A stretch of DNA of 64,000 nt from Margaritifera margaritifera (GCA_029931535.1 JAQPZY010000272.1:1-64000); one strand, 5' to 3'; shown: positions 28,014 to 40,052, numbered from the stretch's first letter. Notes: generated by a model not told the origin, from the letters alone. Numbers and translations: made by a program.

Positions 28014-30986
28014 CCGTATTTACCTTATATCTTAGGACAAGATAAAATTAATGATTTTCTTCCTGTCCCATAACTTATGGTTAAACTTTTTTCAAATAGA
28101 TCATATGTCCCAAAACTTAAGAACCGAAACAAATTGTGCTGAATTTGACCCCCCCCCCCCCCCGCACTTCATGTTACAATAAGGTAGGTAAATTAAACGT
28201 TCTCTTTTTGTTCTTCATAAGCAATTTATGTATAAAAGACACAAACATATCCACTATCACTAACGTATCCACTAACACCACATGGTCCGGTAATGTAGAA
28301 TACCGGTCATGTGTATCGCTTATGTCAGGTAACAACATTGACACATTGTTTTATTTACGTGAATATAGATAAACGAATCATGTTTGGTTGTCCTCAAAAG
28401 TTTGAATACCCGTAAATTATCAAACTGAAAATTGGATCCAGCAAAATCACAAACATTAGAAAGAGCACAAGACAGAGAAATAACAACCGATTGCTTGAAG
28501 GCACCAGCAATTCACGCATGACCCGGTGTATGGTGCAAAATAACCAAGAGTGTATTATATCCAGGTTAAGAATAGAATATTTCGCAAAATAAAAATCATT
28601 ATTAGTAAATACATTACCTGTGAGTGCAAATGGCAACATTTTTGCTAGCATGGGTTACCCTGGTACAAAAAAAAATATTCTTAAAGACAATTAATGCTGT
28701 GCATGATGTTGTACCCATGTATTTACCCTGCAGACATCAATAATAATGACAGGTGGCAAACAATAGATGCTTGCGTGGTGAATAAACACACCTGGTAGAG
28801 ACTTCGGCTATCAAATACAAAGATTATTTTATTACAAAGCAAGCCGACCCCGGAAGAGAGAGATGATGCTTGTGAAAATGATACTGTCAGGCGAGGGCAT
28901 TACAAGCGTTTCACCCTAAAGCAAAAGCAGGAAGTAGTTAATTTCTCAACTTCACACGAGATTCGAGTAACAGCAAGACATTTTAAAATCCCTAAATCAA
29001 CGATCGCCAATTGGTCGAAAATAGATTTCTCTCAACAGCTGAATGAATGCGGACATATACCAAGGAGTGGGAGACCAGTATCCTATGGCGATGATTTAGT
29101 TGGAAAAATAGCGAAGTGGGTTCTCATCCAACGAGATCTGCAGATCCCCATCAGCGTGGATACTATATGTGCTTATGCCAAGGAATTGGTGTCAACTGAA
29201 TGTCCACACATTGACTTTCAAGCCAGTAGGAACTGGGCGACCGGATTTTTTAAGGGGGTTAAAAGTGCGAGAATTTGCACGACTGGTGAAGATAAAAAGC
29301 ATAACTTTAGTCCTTGCAGTTTCTGCAGCAGGGGATGTGTTGCCTCCAATGAAAATTTTTTGTGGCATGAGGGAGCTAAAGGATATTAAGGCACCGAAAG
29401 GATGGATCATGCAGGAGAAGGGTTGGGTTGATGATGAAGTGATGCTGCAGTGGATTAGAGAGATCTATCTTAAGTACACCAGAAAGGAACGATCTCTTTT
29501 GGTGATGGATTCATTGCAGGCACATATTATGGATGCTGCAAAGAAGGCTTTGAGAAGGGGTAACACTGTGCCTGCAGTTATTCTGGGTGGATGCACCTCC
29601 AAGCTGCAGCCACTAGACGTCAGTATTAACAAACCAGTCAAGTCCGACATGAGGAAAATCTAGTCAAACTTTATTCGTAATGCAGCAGAGGGTCTTTCCA
29701 AGCAAAATGACAACACTTCTCGTGTTAAGAGTGCAAACAAACAAACAGTTGTGGATTGGATTGTGAAAGCAGTCGAATCGCTTCAAGACAAGCCATATCT
29801 GATAAAAAAATCGTTTAAAGCATGCGGTATTAACAATAACTTGAACGGTTGTGAGGACAATGTGATAAGAAATACTAAATGTGTTGAAACTGTCAGTGAC
29901 AGTGAAAATGACGAGTCTGATGGGTTTGAGCCTGAGGAGGTCGAGTGGGCAATTAAGAATTTGGACAGCTTAAAGGATTTCGATTAAATATAGTACCGAT
30001 ATGCATGTCTGTTCAGCGGTATTTGGACTATGTTCAGTGATCATTGTCGTATAAATAAAAAGGTTTTGGGTTTTGGAATTAGCATGTTTATCTATCACTT
30101 TGTACCTTCACTGTCTAGCTCAGTAGCTTTCATCCATAAATCTCGCTCTCTCTCTCCACATATTTTACTTAAGTTATAATTTCTCCTGTGCTCATTGGAA
30201 GTCACATGGCCTATTATTTTATTACAAAGCAAGCAGACCCTGGAAGCCGGCTTTGGTTTCTTTTTAGCAGTATTCACAGGAATTTTGAAAATAAATTGAA
30301 ACAGTGGAACAGTCAGGGTCTGTAAGTGACACTTTGAGCATACATTGTGAAATGTACCGGTATTAAAGGATTTGCCACAACTGAACAGGTGTCAATTGTG
30401 CGGCATGATTATGGGAAGTTCAAATAAATTCGGTCAGTTGAATATAGGACTCTACTTGGCACTGAACAAGTATCAACTCTGCGGCTCGATCAATGGTTGG
30501 GAAAACAAAGCAAGGCTGCCTTTACAAGCTAAAGGATTTGCACTGGCAGATAACTGAGGAAATATTACTTTGGAATTAGATCTGGCTTATGAAAATGGCA
30601 AATATAAATCAACTCAAAACTTTTATTGCATCAAACAGTGTTTATACAGCAAAACAAAATATAATACAAGTACGGGTTGCTCCGACTTGCACGTATTTTG
30701 TATGTAGTGCAAGCATTTAGTCTCCTATATTGCCCATAGATTTATCAAATTTTGTTCTTCAAAAGTTTGCAGTTAAGAAGATAAGTGTAAACAAACAACA
30801 CTGACAGCGGTTTTTATTTTATTTATTTAACAAAATATGTTTTAGTGCATTTTTTTTTACCATTATGATATTATGATTCAAAAGGCGTCCCACAACTTAC
30901 GACTCGAAAAAAACGATCTGTCTCCGAACTTACAGTGCACAAAAAATTACTTTACAAATTAATTTATGGTGTCCCAACATATACTG
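28014..30986 (+). mobile_element. Candidate borders of a decayed pogo/Tigger-type transposon
   Basis: The transposase remains at 28.83-29.99 kb lie between two weakly matching ends: CCGTATTTACC... after a TA at 28,012, and a right end whose reverse complement starts CAGTATATGTTGGGACA before a TA at 30,987. Both ends share 'ggaca' and 'taaattaat' patches. Subterminal copies of a TGTCCCA.AACTTA motif occur at about 28,059, 28,108 and 30,905. A TA duplication is standard for pogo elements. The borders are an inference. A 34-bp direct repeat ('ttattttattacaaagcaag', 28,825 and 30,214) brackets the coding part and is unexplained. Confidence 0.4.
28827..29987 (+). pseudogene. pogo/Tigger (CENP-B-like) DDE transposase, broken
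   Basis: Reading starts upstream of a Psq-type helix-turn-helix ('RFTLKQKQEVVNF', then 'ARHFKIPKSTIANW', 28.9-29.03 kb). A CENP-B-type second DNA-binding helix region follows ('DTICAYAKELV', about 29.16 kb) and then the DDE_1 catalytic domain ('LLVMDSLQAH' with the second Asp, 'GGCTSKLQPLDVSINKP' with the third). About 100 residues normally found between the DNA-binding part and 'GVKSARICTTGEDK' are missing, including the first catalytic Asp. A frameshift near 29,300 and an in-frame TAG at 29,661 follow. The C-terminal part ('IKKSFKACGINNNLNG', acidic tail) is readable to the stop at 29,987. It cannot encode an active enzyme. Confidence 0.85.
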
Positions 30987-30988
30987 TA

Positions 30989-32420
30989 AATGATCTGTAA
31001 AGTACTTAAATCGTACATGAGGAATAAGTTTGGAATGTCTCCTTGTACGCTGATATATGTAATCAGCGACTGAACATGCAGATGTGACAGATTTGGTTGT
31101 TAATCATCTCCGCTCCCCCACTCGGACTTGTTCTAGATGATAAGATTTTCCTTGCACAAGGAAATTGCACTGCTTCTTCTGTTTTTAAGATAACACCGTA
31201 ATGCCTTCAAAATTTAAGTGAAGACATGAAATTGGTAATAACATGTTTTAAACACATTCATTTAATGCAAAACAAAGGACATGGTGACCAAGATAAGCCA
31301 TGCATCTGATCGAATGGTGTATTGTAGGCTGTGTATCAAGAATCGTATCAATACGTGGCAGAGGTATATCGTTTCACCCCTAATATCCGGTCCATGAAAG
31401 ATTCAAGTCCACTGTGGGAATGTGAATTTTCCATTAAACATGATGCATGTACTGTAGGTGAGATATTATTGGCAGATAAGGTGTAGACAGTAGTCTAGCA
31501 AATGTCAATTTCTGGTGCATAGTCAATTTGTTATGGACAGCGTGTGCTCAGTAGGAAATTATGATGGCAGGCAAATCAAGGATAATTAAGACTGATGATC
31601 CAGCTAAATCAACATGCATCATAAAAGCACACAGGTTGGAATATCTTTGTGTCAAAAATGGGTCAAATTTAAATTCCAAGCGTCAAAGCCAAGGATTTGT
31701 GTCTATTGAGGACCTTGGGAGTTTGTTTTAAACTAGTTTCAAAATGTTTTCGACTGCCATTTTCAAAACAGTAAAATTGCTTTGTTTCAAATAAAACGGT
31801 CTGTAGACATTCTGGATGGTTACAGAATGATAAACCTAGAGTGTCTGAAAAAGCATGTCAGTGACATCTCAACTCGCTCTGCTTTATGTCAGGGAGCCCC
31901 AATGATAGAGAATGGTGGCAGTCATGTAACTTTGCTTTCTGAAAGTCATAAAAGGGGACTAGCGAGCATTTTATGGTGCATTTGCCATGGTTGCAATACA
32001 AAATTTCAACCTTGATTGAATACAGCCAGGCAGGCATAGATACAGACAGATATACAGAAAGACATATGACCAGAAATTATAAAAATATTCCAAACTGTTC
32101 AGCTTGGGGATCATCATCACTGAGATTATTCTCATTTATTAATATTAACAACAGACATTTCTGTCATTGTGCTTCTCATAAAATGCCACTTACATCTAGT
32201 AGAGACCTCCATACCTTTTATTAGGTTCAACTTTCCAGGTTTTCTCTAAGAACTAAAACGTCTTTGATTTACAAACAGTCTTTACAGACAAACAGCTTTT
32301 GTTCAATTGCTCCAAGTTTTAAACAAAATCTACTTCTCCCTGCCACTCAATGGATTATTTACAAGCCTCAGTGACATTTTTGTTTCAGCACATACAAACT
32401 CCATATTGATGCACACTGCT
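30989..32420. other. No gene seen
   Basis: AT-rich, ORFs below 80 codons without domains. Nothing repeats elsewhere in the window that I could detect. Confidence 0.4.
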
Positions 32421-32455
32421 TCAGTCTGTAGACAAAATGGTATGGAATTTATTCT
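32421..32455 (+). repeat. First copy of a 34-bp direct repeat
   Basis: 'tcagtctgtagacaaaatgg' followed by 'tatggaatttattc' recurs at 33,992-34,025 with one difference, 1.57 kb away, just before the recombinase remains. Confidence 0.7.
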
Positions 32456-32937
32456 TTCACAAACTCACTGCCAAGTACTTTACTGAAGGAAACAGGATAT
32501 CACTATTACCAAAATATATAGTGATTTCTTCAGAGCACCATCTTCCACCCACCAGCAATTAACTGCACATTACAAACAGCCCTTAAGCATTTCCAAAGCA
32601 TAATTTTAACTATTTAACTTTAAAGAAAACTTGCTCAAAGAATCATTCCGTTTGTCTGGCACTCGTTTTGTTAGAGAAATTGGGAGGGGCCCCGACTTTT
32701 CCTCAAATCCGCCCTTGCATTATACATACTTCCATGAATGCAAGAACAGATTAAAGGTGGTGCAAATGCAGCAGTTGCTCCAAAGCCCCCGCAGTGCAAG
32801 TATTTTTAAATTTATGGTGTTCATTTATTTTGGGAGAGGGGGTGCTTTTTAAAATTGCTCCTGGGAATTCTACCAGCATAATCTGGTGTTGCGTACATTG
32901 GAAATGTAACTAAATAACTTTTTTTTAAATCTTTATT
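32456..32937. other. No gene seen
   Basis: A short ORF at 32,631-32,852 has no domain and mixed composition. The stretch ends at the MITE-like element at 32,938. Confidence 0.35.
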
Positions 32938-33228
32938 CGGGGCCGGGTTAACAGCCAGGCAAACTAGACGGTGGCCTATTGCGGCAAAATTAGAGGGGGG
33001 GGGGGTTTAGGCGGCAAAAAGACTAATTAAAAAAGAAAGAGAAATAGCGTAAATTAGAAGATAATAGGCGTCTAAAAATTGACAGAAGAAACACAAGAAA
33101 AGAATAAATGTACAATATTCATTTTCTAAAGTTAATTGCGTGTGTGTGTGTGTGTGGGGGGGGGGGGGGGTGATGGCGGAAGGCTGAAGGTTCGCCTAGG
33201 TCTCCAAATACCCTTGCGCCGGCCCTGT
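32938..33228. mobile_element. MITE-like element with GGGCCGG termini
   Basis: The left end 'ggggccgggttaacagccag' with 'gcaaactagacggtggcc' and the reverse complement of the right end ('agggccggcgcaagggtatt' with 'acctaggcgaacc') are imperfect inverted repeats around a core with long G runs and a (GT)n. About 290 bp with no coding capacity. Such gggccggcgc-type ends are common in short hAT-like non-autonomous elements, but assignment here is a guess. Confidence 0.45.
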
Positions 33229-33991
33229 CTATATTATATACATGCACAATGTTCGTCTTTAAATTGCAGACTTTGTTTAATACTCCCTGTATTACATCAA
33301 GCAAGTCTACAGTTCGAAGACGAGCAAATGTGATTTCCATATTCAAATTGTAAATGCACGTGCAACATAGGCCAGACCATGAAGATGCAATTTTAACGAT
33401 CCGAAATTTAAGATTCTCATTAAAACAACTTTGCATTGACGTGACAATACGTTCTAATGGCAGCATACAGTTCTAAATCAATGTATAAATCATTTAAAAT
33501 ACTCACTTGTGGCTAACTCGTCCCAAAGCATTAACTACTAAGAATGACCTTTTCCAAATATGGCGCCTGCGAGATTAAGGCTAAAATTTGCGCGCGAAAT
33601 GTTTTAATAATTGCAATAGCATTAGCGGGTAAAAGTAACTAGGATTTCCATTGGTCAGAATGTCACTGCGTGATCAGCTTGAGCTGCGTTTATTTTTCTG
33701 TATAAACTGTGAGCAGAACTACTTTTCTAAAAATACCTGCTTCGATAAATAAAGTCACGTGCAAAACAAAAGGTAAACACTGCAAATGAAGGCATAAACA
33801 ACGTATAGTATATATGCCTTCAAAAGAAAACAAATATGTTAAAAAAATTTGCAAAACATTTGAAAGAACTGAATTCGAAAGACTAAACACATATCTGTAA
33901 TTTTTGTATCAAAAAATAATTATTTGTAATACTAAAATGGTGAAAAAAACAAGATGCAAACGTTGCAAACTCGCTAGGTCAAGGTCAGTGA
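33229..33991. other. No gene seen
   Basis: Short ORFs only; the minus-strand ORF at 33,119-33,466 overlaps the MITE-like element and its poly-G tract and is not credible. Confidence 0.4.
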
Positions 33992-34025
33992 TCAGTCTGT
34001 AGACAAAATGGAATGGAATTTATTC
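33992..34025 (+). repeat. Second copy of the 34-bp direct repeat
   Basis: Matches 32,421-32,455 nearly base for base. The following sequence leads straight into the short acidic ORF and the recombinase fragment, so the repeat may be related to insertion or rearrangement of that element. Confidence 0.7.
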
Positions 34026-34048
34026 ACCATCGAACTGCTGTATCCGAA

Positions 34049-34177
34049 ATGGCAAAATATGGAGAATTTTCGTTAAGTTTACCATATCAGATAGATTTCC
34101 TGGAAGAAGACATTGAAAACATTGACGCATCAATATTTGACGACACTTATGAAGTGGAAGAACTATCAGAAGCCTAG
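34049..34177 (+). CDS. 42-codon acidic ORF upstream of the recombinase fragment
   Basis: ATG at 34,049 opens a frame rich in Asp and Glu ('DFLEEDIENIDASIFDD') ending at TAG 34,175-34,177. It stands 40 bp upstream of the Crypton-like fragment. Short acidic N-terminal segments precede the recombinase core in some Crypton-type genes, so this may be the remnant N-terminus with the middle lost. It may also be chance. Confidence 0.3.
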   Translation: MAKYGEFSLSLPYQIDFLEEDIENIDASIFDDTYEVEELSEA

Positions 34178-34217
34178 TCCGAGTTTCCTCTGACCCTTAA
34201 CACCTCATTTTTGATAT

Positions 34218-34703
34218 TTGGACATTTATGTTGGGGTAAGTGTTGGGCAGAGGCAATTTAGTAATTTTATGCCTGACATATGCCAACATTTCTGCATAGA
34301 TATTGCCCACTCTCTTCGTGCCACAGCTTTGAATGCAGTGACAGATGCCAACCTTCCTGCTAGGCACATTATGTCTCTGTCTGACCACTCCAGTGAGCTT
34401 TCATTAAAACCCTACACAAGGCCCAGTACTCAACATAAGCAACAAATGAGTAACATTCTGTCCAATGTAAGTTCAAATGTGGCACTCTCTCCCCCAGATT
34501 CTTCTGCGGTACCTTCACAGACCTCTGTAAATGTTCAAATGACCCCTGAAGACCCAACCAGTACCACTCAAGTAATTTGTCATGCAACTGCACAAAATTC
34601 TCTACAAGCACTCTCGCAACACACAATGAACTCTATGACAGGTTTCATCACACACTCCACCTGCCATTTCAATAACTGCACCTTCCATTTTAATCCCAGC
34701 TAA
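34218..34703 (+). pseudogene. Crypton-like tyrosine recombinase, C-terminal fragment
   Basis: The frame begins inside the catalytic domain. 'AHSLRATALNAVTDANLP' carries the H..R motif of tyrosine recombinases, 'RHIMSLSDHSSELSLKPY' gives the downstream His-region and the Tyr that would be the nucleophile. A Ser/Thr/Gln-rich linker follows, then a C-terminal 'THSTCHFNNCTFHFNPS' similar to the short 'NCT..FN' ends seen in Crypton-type and related domesticated recombinases of animals. The N-terminal DNA-binding part and first catalytic Arg are missing, and no ATG of the family precedes it, so it is a 5'-truncated or internally deleted copy. Cryptons have no TIRs, so borders are undefined. Confidence 0.65.
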
Positions 34704-35882
34704 TAAAATTCAATTTCCCCAATCAGTTAAGGAAATATTTGGTTTTCAAGTTGAGTACCCCATGTCAACTATCTATGCCAAATGTATGATAATATAAAAC
34801 ATCTATCACTTCAGGTTTTTATTATAAATTTAAATGCAATTTCCAATTAATAACTATTGCTGGGATTCAGAAAATGCCGAACAAATAGTTCTATAGAAGT
34901 ACAAATTAGAACAGTAAATACATGAATTTGTCATACAATTGTTTTATTTTTACAGGTATATTTCAATGTTTTGTTGTAATTCTAATTACAATAATGCTAG
35001 AAATGTGTGTTAATAATAAACAAAATAATTAGGCTTGCTGTTATTATTTCCTGAGTGAAATACTTAACTTATTACACCAACAGCATTTTACATCAACCAT
35101 TAGTCTCAATTTCTATCTATTCTTCTGTGTGTATGTGTATTTATTTTTTACACTGATGTCACATATTTGACTGGGGGTGGGGTTGTGATCAGGTTGTAAG
35201 CAATTTTTTGTAACTGATAAGAGATCCTGGAATACTTACATGGATACAAAATAGCTGATCATTATTTTACAAACGTGTGTGTGTTTATGTGTGTGGACAA
35301 ACAAAACGGATCACATGGCTTCTATAACCTAATGCGTCTGCATGTATTAGCCCAGCCTGTTATAATCACGAAAATAGGTTCAAGAGAAACGAAAATAGGT
35401 TACTCACAAGTCTGGACAGTGATGAATCTGCCAATCACTTTCAGTCAGTCCATGAATGCATTAAAATCTATGTCATTTTTTATGTCTAAAACAACTTCAT
35501 CGCTTTACTTTGAATATTGACCTTCCACTCAGAATACATATGTCCATTTTGGTAAAATATGTAGACAATGCTGGGAATGTTCAAAACCTTAAATAGGATA
35601 CCATTGGTTGAATTATTTGTTTGATGATGACGTATTCATTATGCCCGTGCAGGAGAATCCTTGTTCTATAAATAGGTACGTACCAGGAACCCAAGACTTG
35701 TATTCATACGCTGAATGAAGCGTCGTAAAGGATGCTAAGTAATAAAATATAAGCAAAACGACCACAAAAAAATGAATACAATTAGTAGCAATAGCAGTTG
35801 TAATAGTTTAATGTTGTTTTTTCTGAGTTTATCGTGGTATAAACTGTCAGTTGCCGAATCACACAGCAAATAACGGCACCTC
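34704..35882. other. No gene seen
   Basis: AT-rich DNA between the recombinase fragment and the split integrase-like gene. The integrase-like frame might once have continued leftward from 35,883, but I could not find its catalytic remainder. Confidence 0.4.
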
Positions 35883-36072
35883 AACGCATCCGTTAATGAA
35901 TATTGCATAGGGTTTTAGTTTATCATTAGAATCTATATGCCACGTGTAGTTGGGCCCATGACTAAAGTACCTGCGGCGTCTCAAGCGGCGGCTTCTCAGC
36001 ATTTCGACCCCTTGAGGATCAATAATTGTTAACAGAACTCTGACACTTTCACGATCGACAACAAGACCCTCA
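35883..36072 (-). pseudogene. Integrase-like (rve/DDE) gene, middle part, left of a transposon insertion
   Basis: Minus-strand frame 'GLVVDRESVRVLL', 'DPQGVEMLRSRRLRRR' and 'GPNYTWHIDSNDKLKPYAI'. The segment before the first catalytic Asp of a retroviral-type integrase core (W-H-I-D) is clear. It continues directly from the 5' part at 40,958-41,224 once the 4,885-bp transposon is removed. Homology to the family stops after 'INGCV' (about 35,883); the second Asp and Glu are not found further left. The family is a transposase-like integrase gene repeated in many invertebrate genomes; I am not certain of its superfamily name. Confidence 0.75.
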
Positions 36073-36319
36073 AGGGCCATCCATAAATGACGTCACGCGA
36101 TTTTAGCCGATTTTTGACCCCCCCCTCCACCCCCCCCCCCCCTCGTCACACGTCGTCACAAAAAGTCAGACCCCTCAAATATGACGTCACAAAGCTCTGC
36201 TCCCCCTCCCCCGAAAAAGCCGTATTTCCTATTTTAAAATTAACATGTTTCAAATCACTTTATTGTCATTGTAGTATGTATTTAGTGTGGCGCTGCACTC
36301 TGATATTGTAGGAGAAAAC

Positions 36320-37080
36320 ATGTTGTTATGTATGATGTTTATATAATATTATAAATATTTTAGGAAATTATAAATGTTTCTTCACTTTAATATTTGCTTA
36401 AATCTTTATGTTTATCAGGAAAAACATGTTTAACTAGTGTCCTTGAATTAGGTTGTTTTGATCAATATGTTTTCTCAATTTGAAGGTCAAGGTTGATTTT
36501 TGTTTACAAGTAAAAATTCCATTAAGATGACTCATATTCTAGAACATTCTGTCATGTGACCAATCTTTATATATGCCATGTTTGGTGGACATTTATTCAG
36601 TTTTGACATTACCATCAGTCTTGTAAAGAGCTATTACAGTTGTGAAAATTCATTACAAATTCTAAGAGAGGAATTATTTTAAATATTCATTGGATTATAA
36701 CAGTGCTCATAAACTTTTGGATTTTGGATTTTTAATTAATGATTTTGGAATTTAACTGAACTTATTCAGAGATTTTGGAATACTTCATTTTGACATCAGC
36801 ACATCAAGATTACTAGTACATCGGGACTTTGGAGACCATTGGCACATAATAACATTCAAGGACACAGCCGTGAATTCGGAACATTCTATATTTAGGACTT
36901 GTGATTAGAACAATCATTCTTATTGGATTATTAGGATTTCAAAACACATTACTGTAAGTGACTTTTTGATTTTTCATTTTAATTATCTAGTAATAAATTG
37001 CTTGTTGATTTTTTACTTGATTTGTTGGTTTCACTTTCTTTCTGTTACATTTTTCTTAGACCATAGAGTCGTAACAATGT
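36320..37080 (+). mobile_element. Solo LTR (copy 2), 4-bp TSD ATGT, nested in the DNA transposon
   Basis: Runs from TGTTATGTATG (36,324) to GAGTCGTAACA (37,076), 753 bp, flanked by ATGT on both sides. It matches copies 1 and 3 at both ends and internally ('attctgtcatgtgacc', 'ttggtttcactttctt'). No gag-pol sequence adjoins. It inserted after the DNA transposon had inserted in the integrase-like gene. Confidence 0.88.
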
Positions 37081-37339
37081 ATTAAAAAGGAGGCACTGGA
37101 AAGCTGAAATTGGCATAAAATTCTTTTGAAAATATTCGTCGTCTAGCTAAAACTGCAGATGTTCAGAATATTGTATTCAAATTCTCCTATAATTATCAAA
37201 TAAAGTAATTATAACTAAAAAAATACTTTGAAACTTTGTAGTAGAACGAAAAAGAATAGAGAGAGTAGAATTATAACAATCATTATGCATTCCACAAAAT
37301 GAAAAGCTCTGGTAGAATCATTGGAATTATTAAAGATGT

Positions 37340-39785
37340 TTAATAACATTTAGTCAAAAAATACAAAATGTATGCTTCTCCATTCTCCCATGGCGAAGCA
37401 AAATGTTCCTTCATGGAATAAATAGGGAGAGCATGGATCTCTTCATCTTGTGGAATGGATATTCCATTCAGATCAAGCTCTTCTTCGTCTATCCAATCTG
37501 CACTCTCTCCATTTTCTTCGTTTGCGATTACAACCATTAGTTCACGTTGCCGACGTGCAGCGACTCTCTGTGGCCTGATGCGTTTGGGCGGAATAATTAA
37601 TTCCTGCTTGTGTGTTAAAGAATGACTGCGCAGCATGACTAACGACGCGAAGTATATGTGACATTTCTTGCAAATCCTATCGCCAAGCACGGATTGTACT
37701 GACGGACAGTACAAATCATATGGAATTGACCTATAATGATTTGAAGAGCGAGGAAGGATGTCATCCACTTTCAAACTTTGAGCTGCAAACAGAGATGGGA
37801 ATTTATGTGATGCTCCGTCTATTGTCCGTTCTGGAATTTTCAGACTTTCGCTTGTTTGAACAACTGGTAAAGGAGGAGGAAGAAATCTCTCTGTTACTAC
37901 ACTGAAATAGGAGCTTCTTGGTTTCGAACAGCACTTGTTGTCGGTGCATTTTACAATTTGTGTCAAGTATTGGCTTGTTCGCACGTGGACGTCATACCAT
38001 TTCTGATCTCTGGACAACATCTGTTTTTCATGGAGCTCAGATTCTGTTGGATCGATGAATTCGGCCACTGTCGGAAAATTATCGACTATCAACTGTGACC
38101 AAATTTCGGCTAGAGTGTTTCCTGCAAACTGAAAATTCTTCTTCTCTAAATCAGCGTCGATGGTAATTCCTCTTTCGTTCAAATGACTACCGTAGTGGTC
38201 ATGTGGTAATATCAATCCAGTAAGTTCCTTACTGAGCGGCGCCATTTTTCTCTCGACCCTATTAAATGCACTCCTTCCTGGAGCGTTGGTAGCGATGAAT
38301 AAAGCGTCGAAATCGTACTAAAGAAAGTGGTGGACTGCAACCTTAATCACTTTTTGGTATCTCGGGTTCTCGTCCGGGCCACCATCAACTGTCGACACTA
38401 AAATTGGTTTCACCAGGCGATCAATACCACTCCTTGTAATGACGTCAAACTCCTTGAGACAAAGCAGTTTTTCGAAATCAAGTCCATGGCTGAATGCTGT
38501 TGATGACGAGTGTTTTCCCGATCTGATTGCTATGTAGGTCGGTCCCGAATAACCAACAGCTTCTCGGTTTCCTAGACCATTGGACTGAATTTGGATTCCA
38601 GCATAGAACGAAGGAATTAGCTTGTGTCCTGCGGCTACAACCCCATTAATGGTCAGGCAAGCTGACTCTGTACTCGACGTGCATCAGCAATGGACTTTGC
38701 TTGTTAGCAGCGGTCAACCCGATTGGAACACGAGCTTTGTCGTCTTGACTCACAAAGCACGCTTCGTTCGGTCCTAGCATGGACGCCAACTCTTCCAAGT
38801 GTTTTATTATTGCCGTACAAAACAAACCATCGATATGTTTGGCATGGTGATCGTTCTGTGCTCTAATGAGTTTCACTGGGACCGTTGACACATGACGCTG
38901 TCCTTCAAGAGATGAACTGCGCCTCGGTAAAAGACGAAGGTAGAGCCCACTTCTGCTGATTGTAAAGCCATCCAGCTTTAACTGTTCAGTCAGCTGATCT
39001 AATGTTTTTATGCTTCTGTATACATCGCTCTGCCTTCTTTCATGCGATGCCGATCCATGCATAGCAATATCCACAATAGTTTCCAGTAATGAAGGCTGAT
39101 CTTCTTCAATTCTCGGCCTACCAGGCTTGGCCCTGACGTTCAGAGATGTGAGTAGTTCTGGATTTTCTTCAAACAGAGCATTCAATTTTCTTTTCTTCTC
39201 GTCTCTTGCTTTATGTGATCTTTTTTGATCATCCTTCTTCTTCTTCAGCTGGTTTTCCAATTCACTCTTTTTCTTATTCTTCTCTTTCAGTTCTACATCC
39301 TGTTCCTGTGTTAGCATTCCACGTTTTTGTCGTTCGTACAAGCCGACGAGATCAGAATTCAGAATGTCAATCTCTGACTGCAAATGCAGCTGGGCTGTAG
39401 CAATTCTTGATGCTGTTGACTTGCTAGTAGTAGGCGCTGAATCATCAGCCTGAGCATTGGTCACTTGTCCATCAGACTGCGACACAGAATTCTCGGGGTT
39501 TGCCACAAGCACTTTTTTGGAGTTTTTTGTATCGGCATATGATGTTTGTTTAGCCCAAAACGTCAGAAGTGATCCTTTTTTTGTGGCGGCAATTGTTTTT
39601 AATTCTTGCAACCAGTGATCAGCTTTAACTTGCAAATCTGCATCATTTTTTATTCCATTCCACTTTTGAACCAGTTCTTCTTGGCAAATCTTTCTGCTCT
39701 TTGTAGGATATGCCAGCACGTACGCCTCAAAAAGACACTGGAACATTTTACTTGTATCCATCGTAGCGGTCAATTCTTCACACAC
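37340..39785 (-). pseudogene. Transposase of the GGGCCRTCC element, one frameshift and one stop
   Basis: One gene in three readable blocks. Block 1 (39,785-38,646): an N-terminal segment with 'AYVLAYPTKSRKICQEELV' and 'LLTFWAKQ', a long charged coiled coil (about residues 130-210), 'KPGRPRIEEDQPS', and a catalytic-looking 'CFVSQDDKARVPIGLTAANK'. A one-base frameshift near 38,645 leads to block 2, with 'GYSGPTYIAIRSGKHSSSTA' and 'STVDGGPDENPRYQKV'. A TAG near 38,319 interrupts it. Block 3 (38,245-37,340) has 'LILPHDHYGSHL', 'DADLEKKNFQFAGNTLAEIW', and a C2H2 zinc finger 'CKKCHIYFASLVMLRSHSLTH' ending in His. Conserved acidic residues in the three blocks suggest a DDE/D nuclease. I recognise it as a recurrent invertebrate family but cannot name it. 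Confidence 0.8.
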
Positions 39786-40052
39786 AAAAAATTTGAGATT
39801 AATATTGGTGTAATATAAACTTTAATTCATTCTGTTTGTAATATAAACTTTATATATATAAACTTTAATTATTCTATTTCTTAAATGTAGGATCTTTTAT
39901 AACAGAAATCTGATAAATATCAACCTTTATAAATTATTTATTTTTCTATCAAACTTATAAATTATTTACTTTTCTATCAAACTTTTAAAATTTAATTTTA
40001 ACAAGAGTGTTATTATTTTCTCATTAAACGCTGGAGAATCTGGCTGTCTGCC

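Noticed and set aside
30095..30277. Minus-strand ORF with 'CLLCNKIIGHVTSNEH', zinc-finger-like
   Set aside because: A single CxxC plus one His in a 60-codon ORF is weak, and part of it is the 34-bp direct repeat of the Tigger region.
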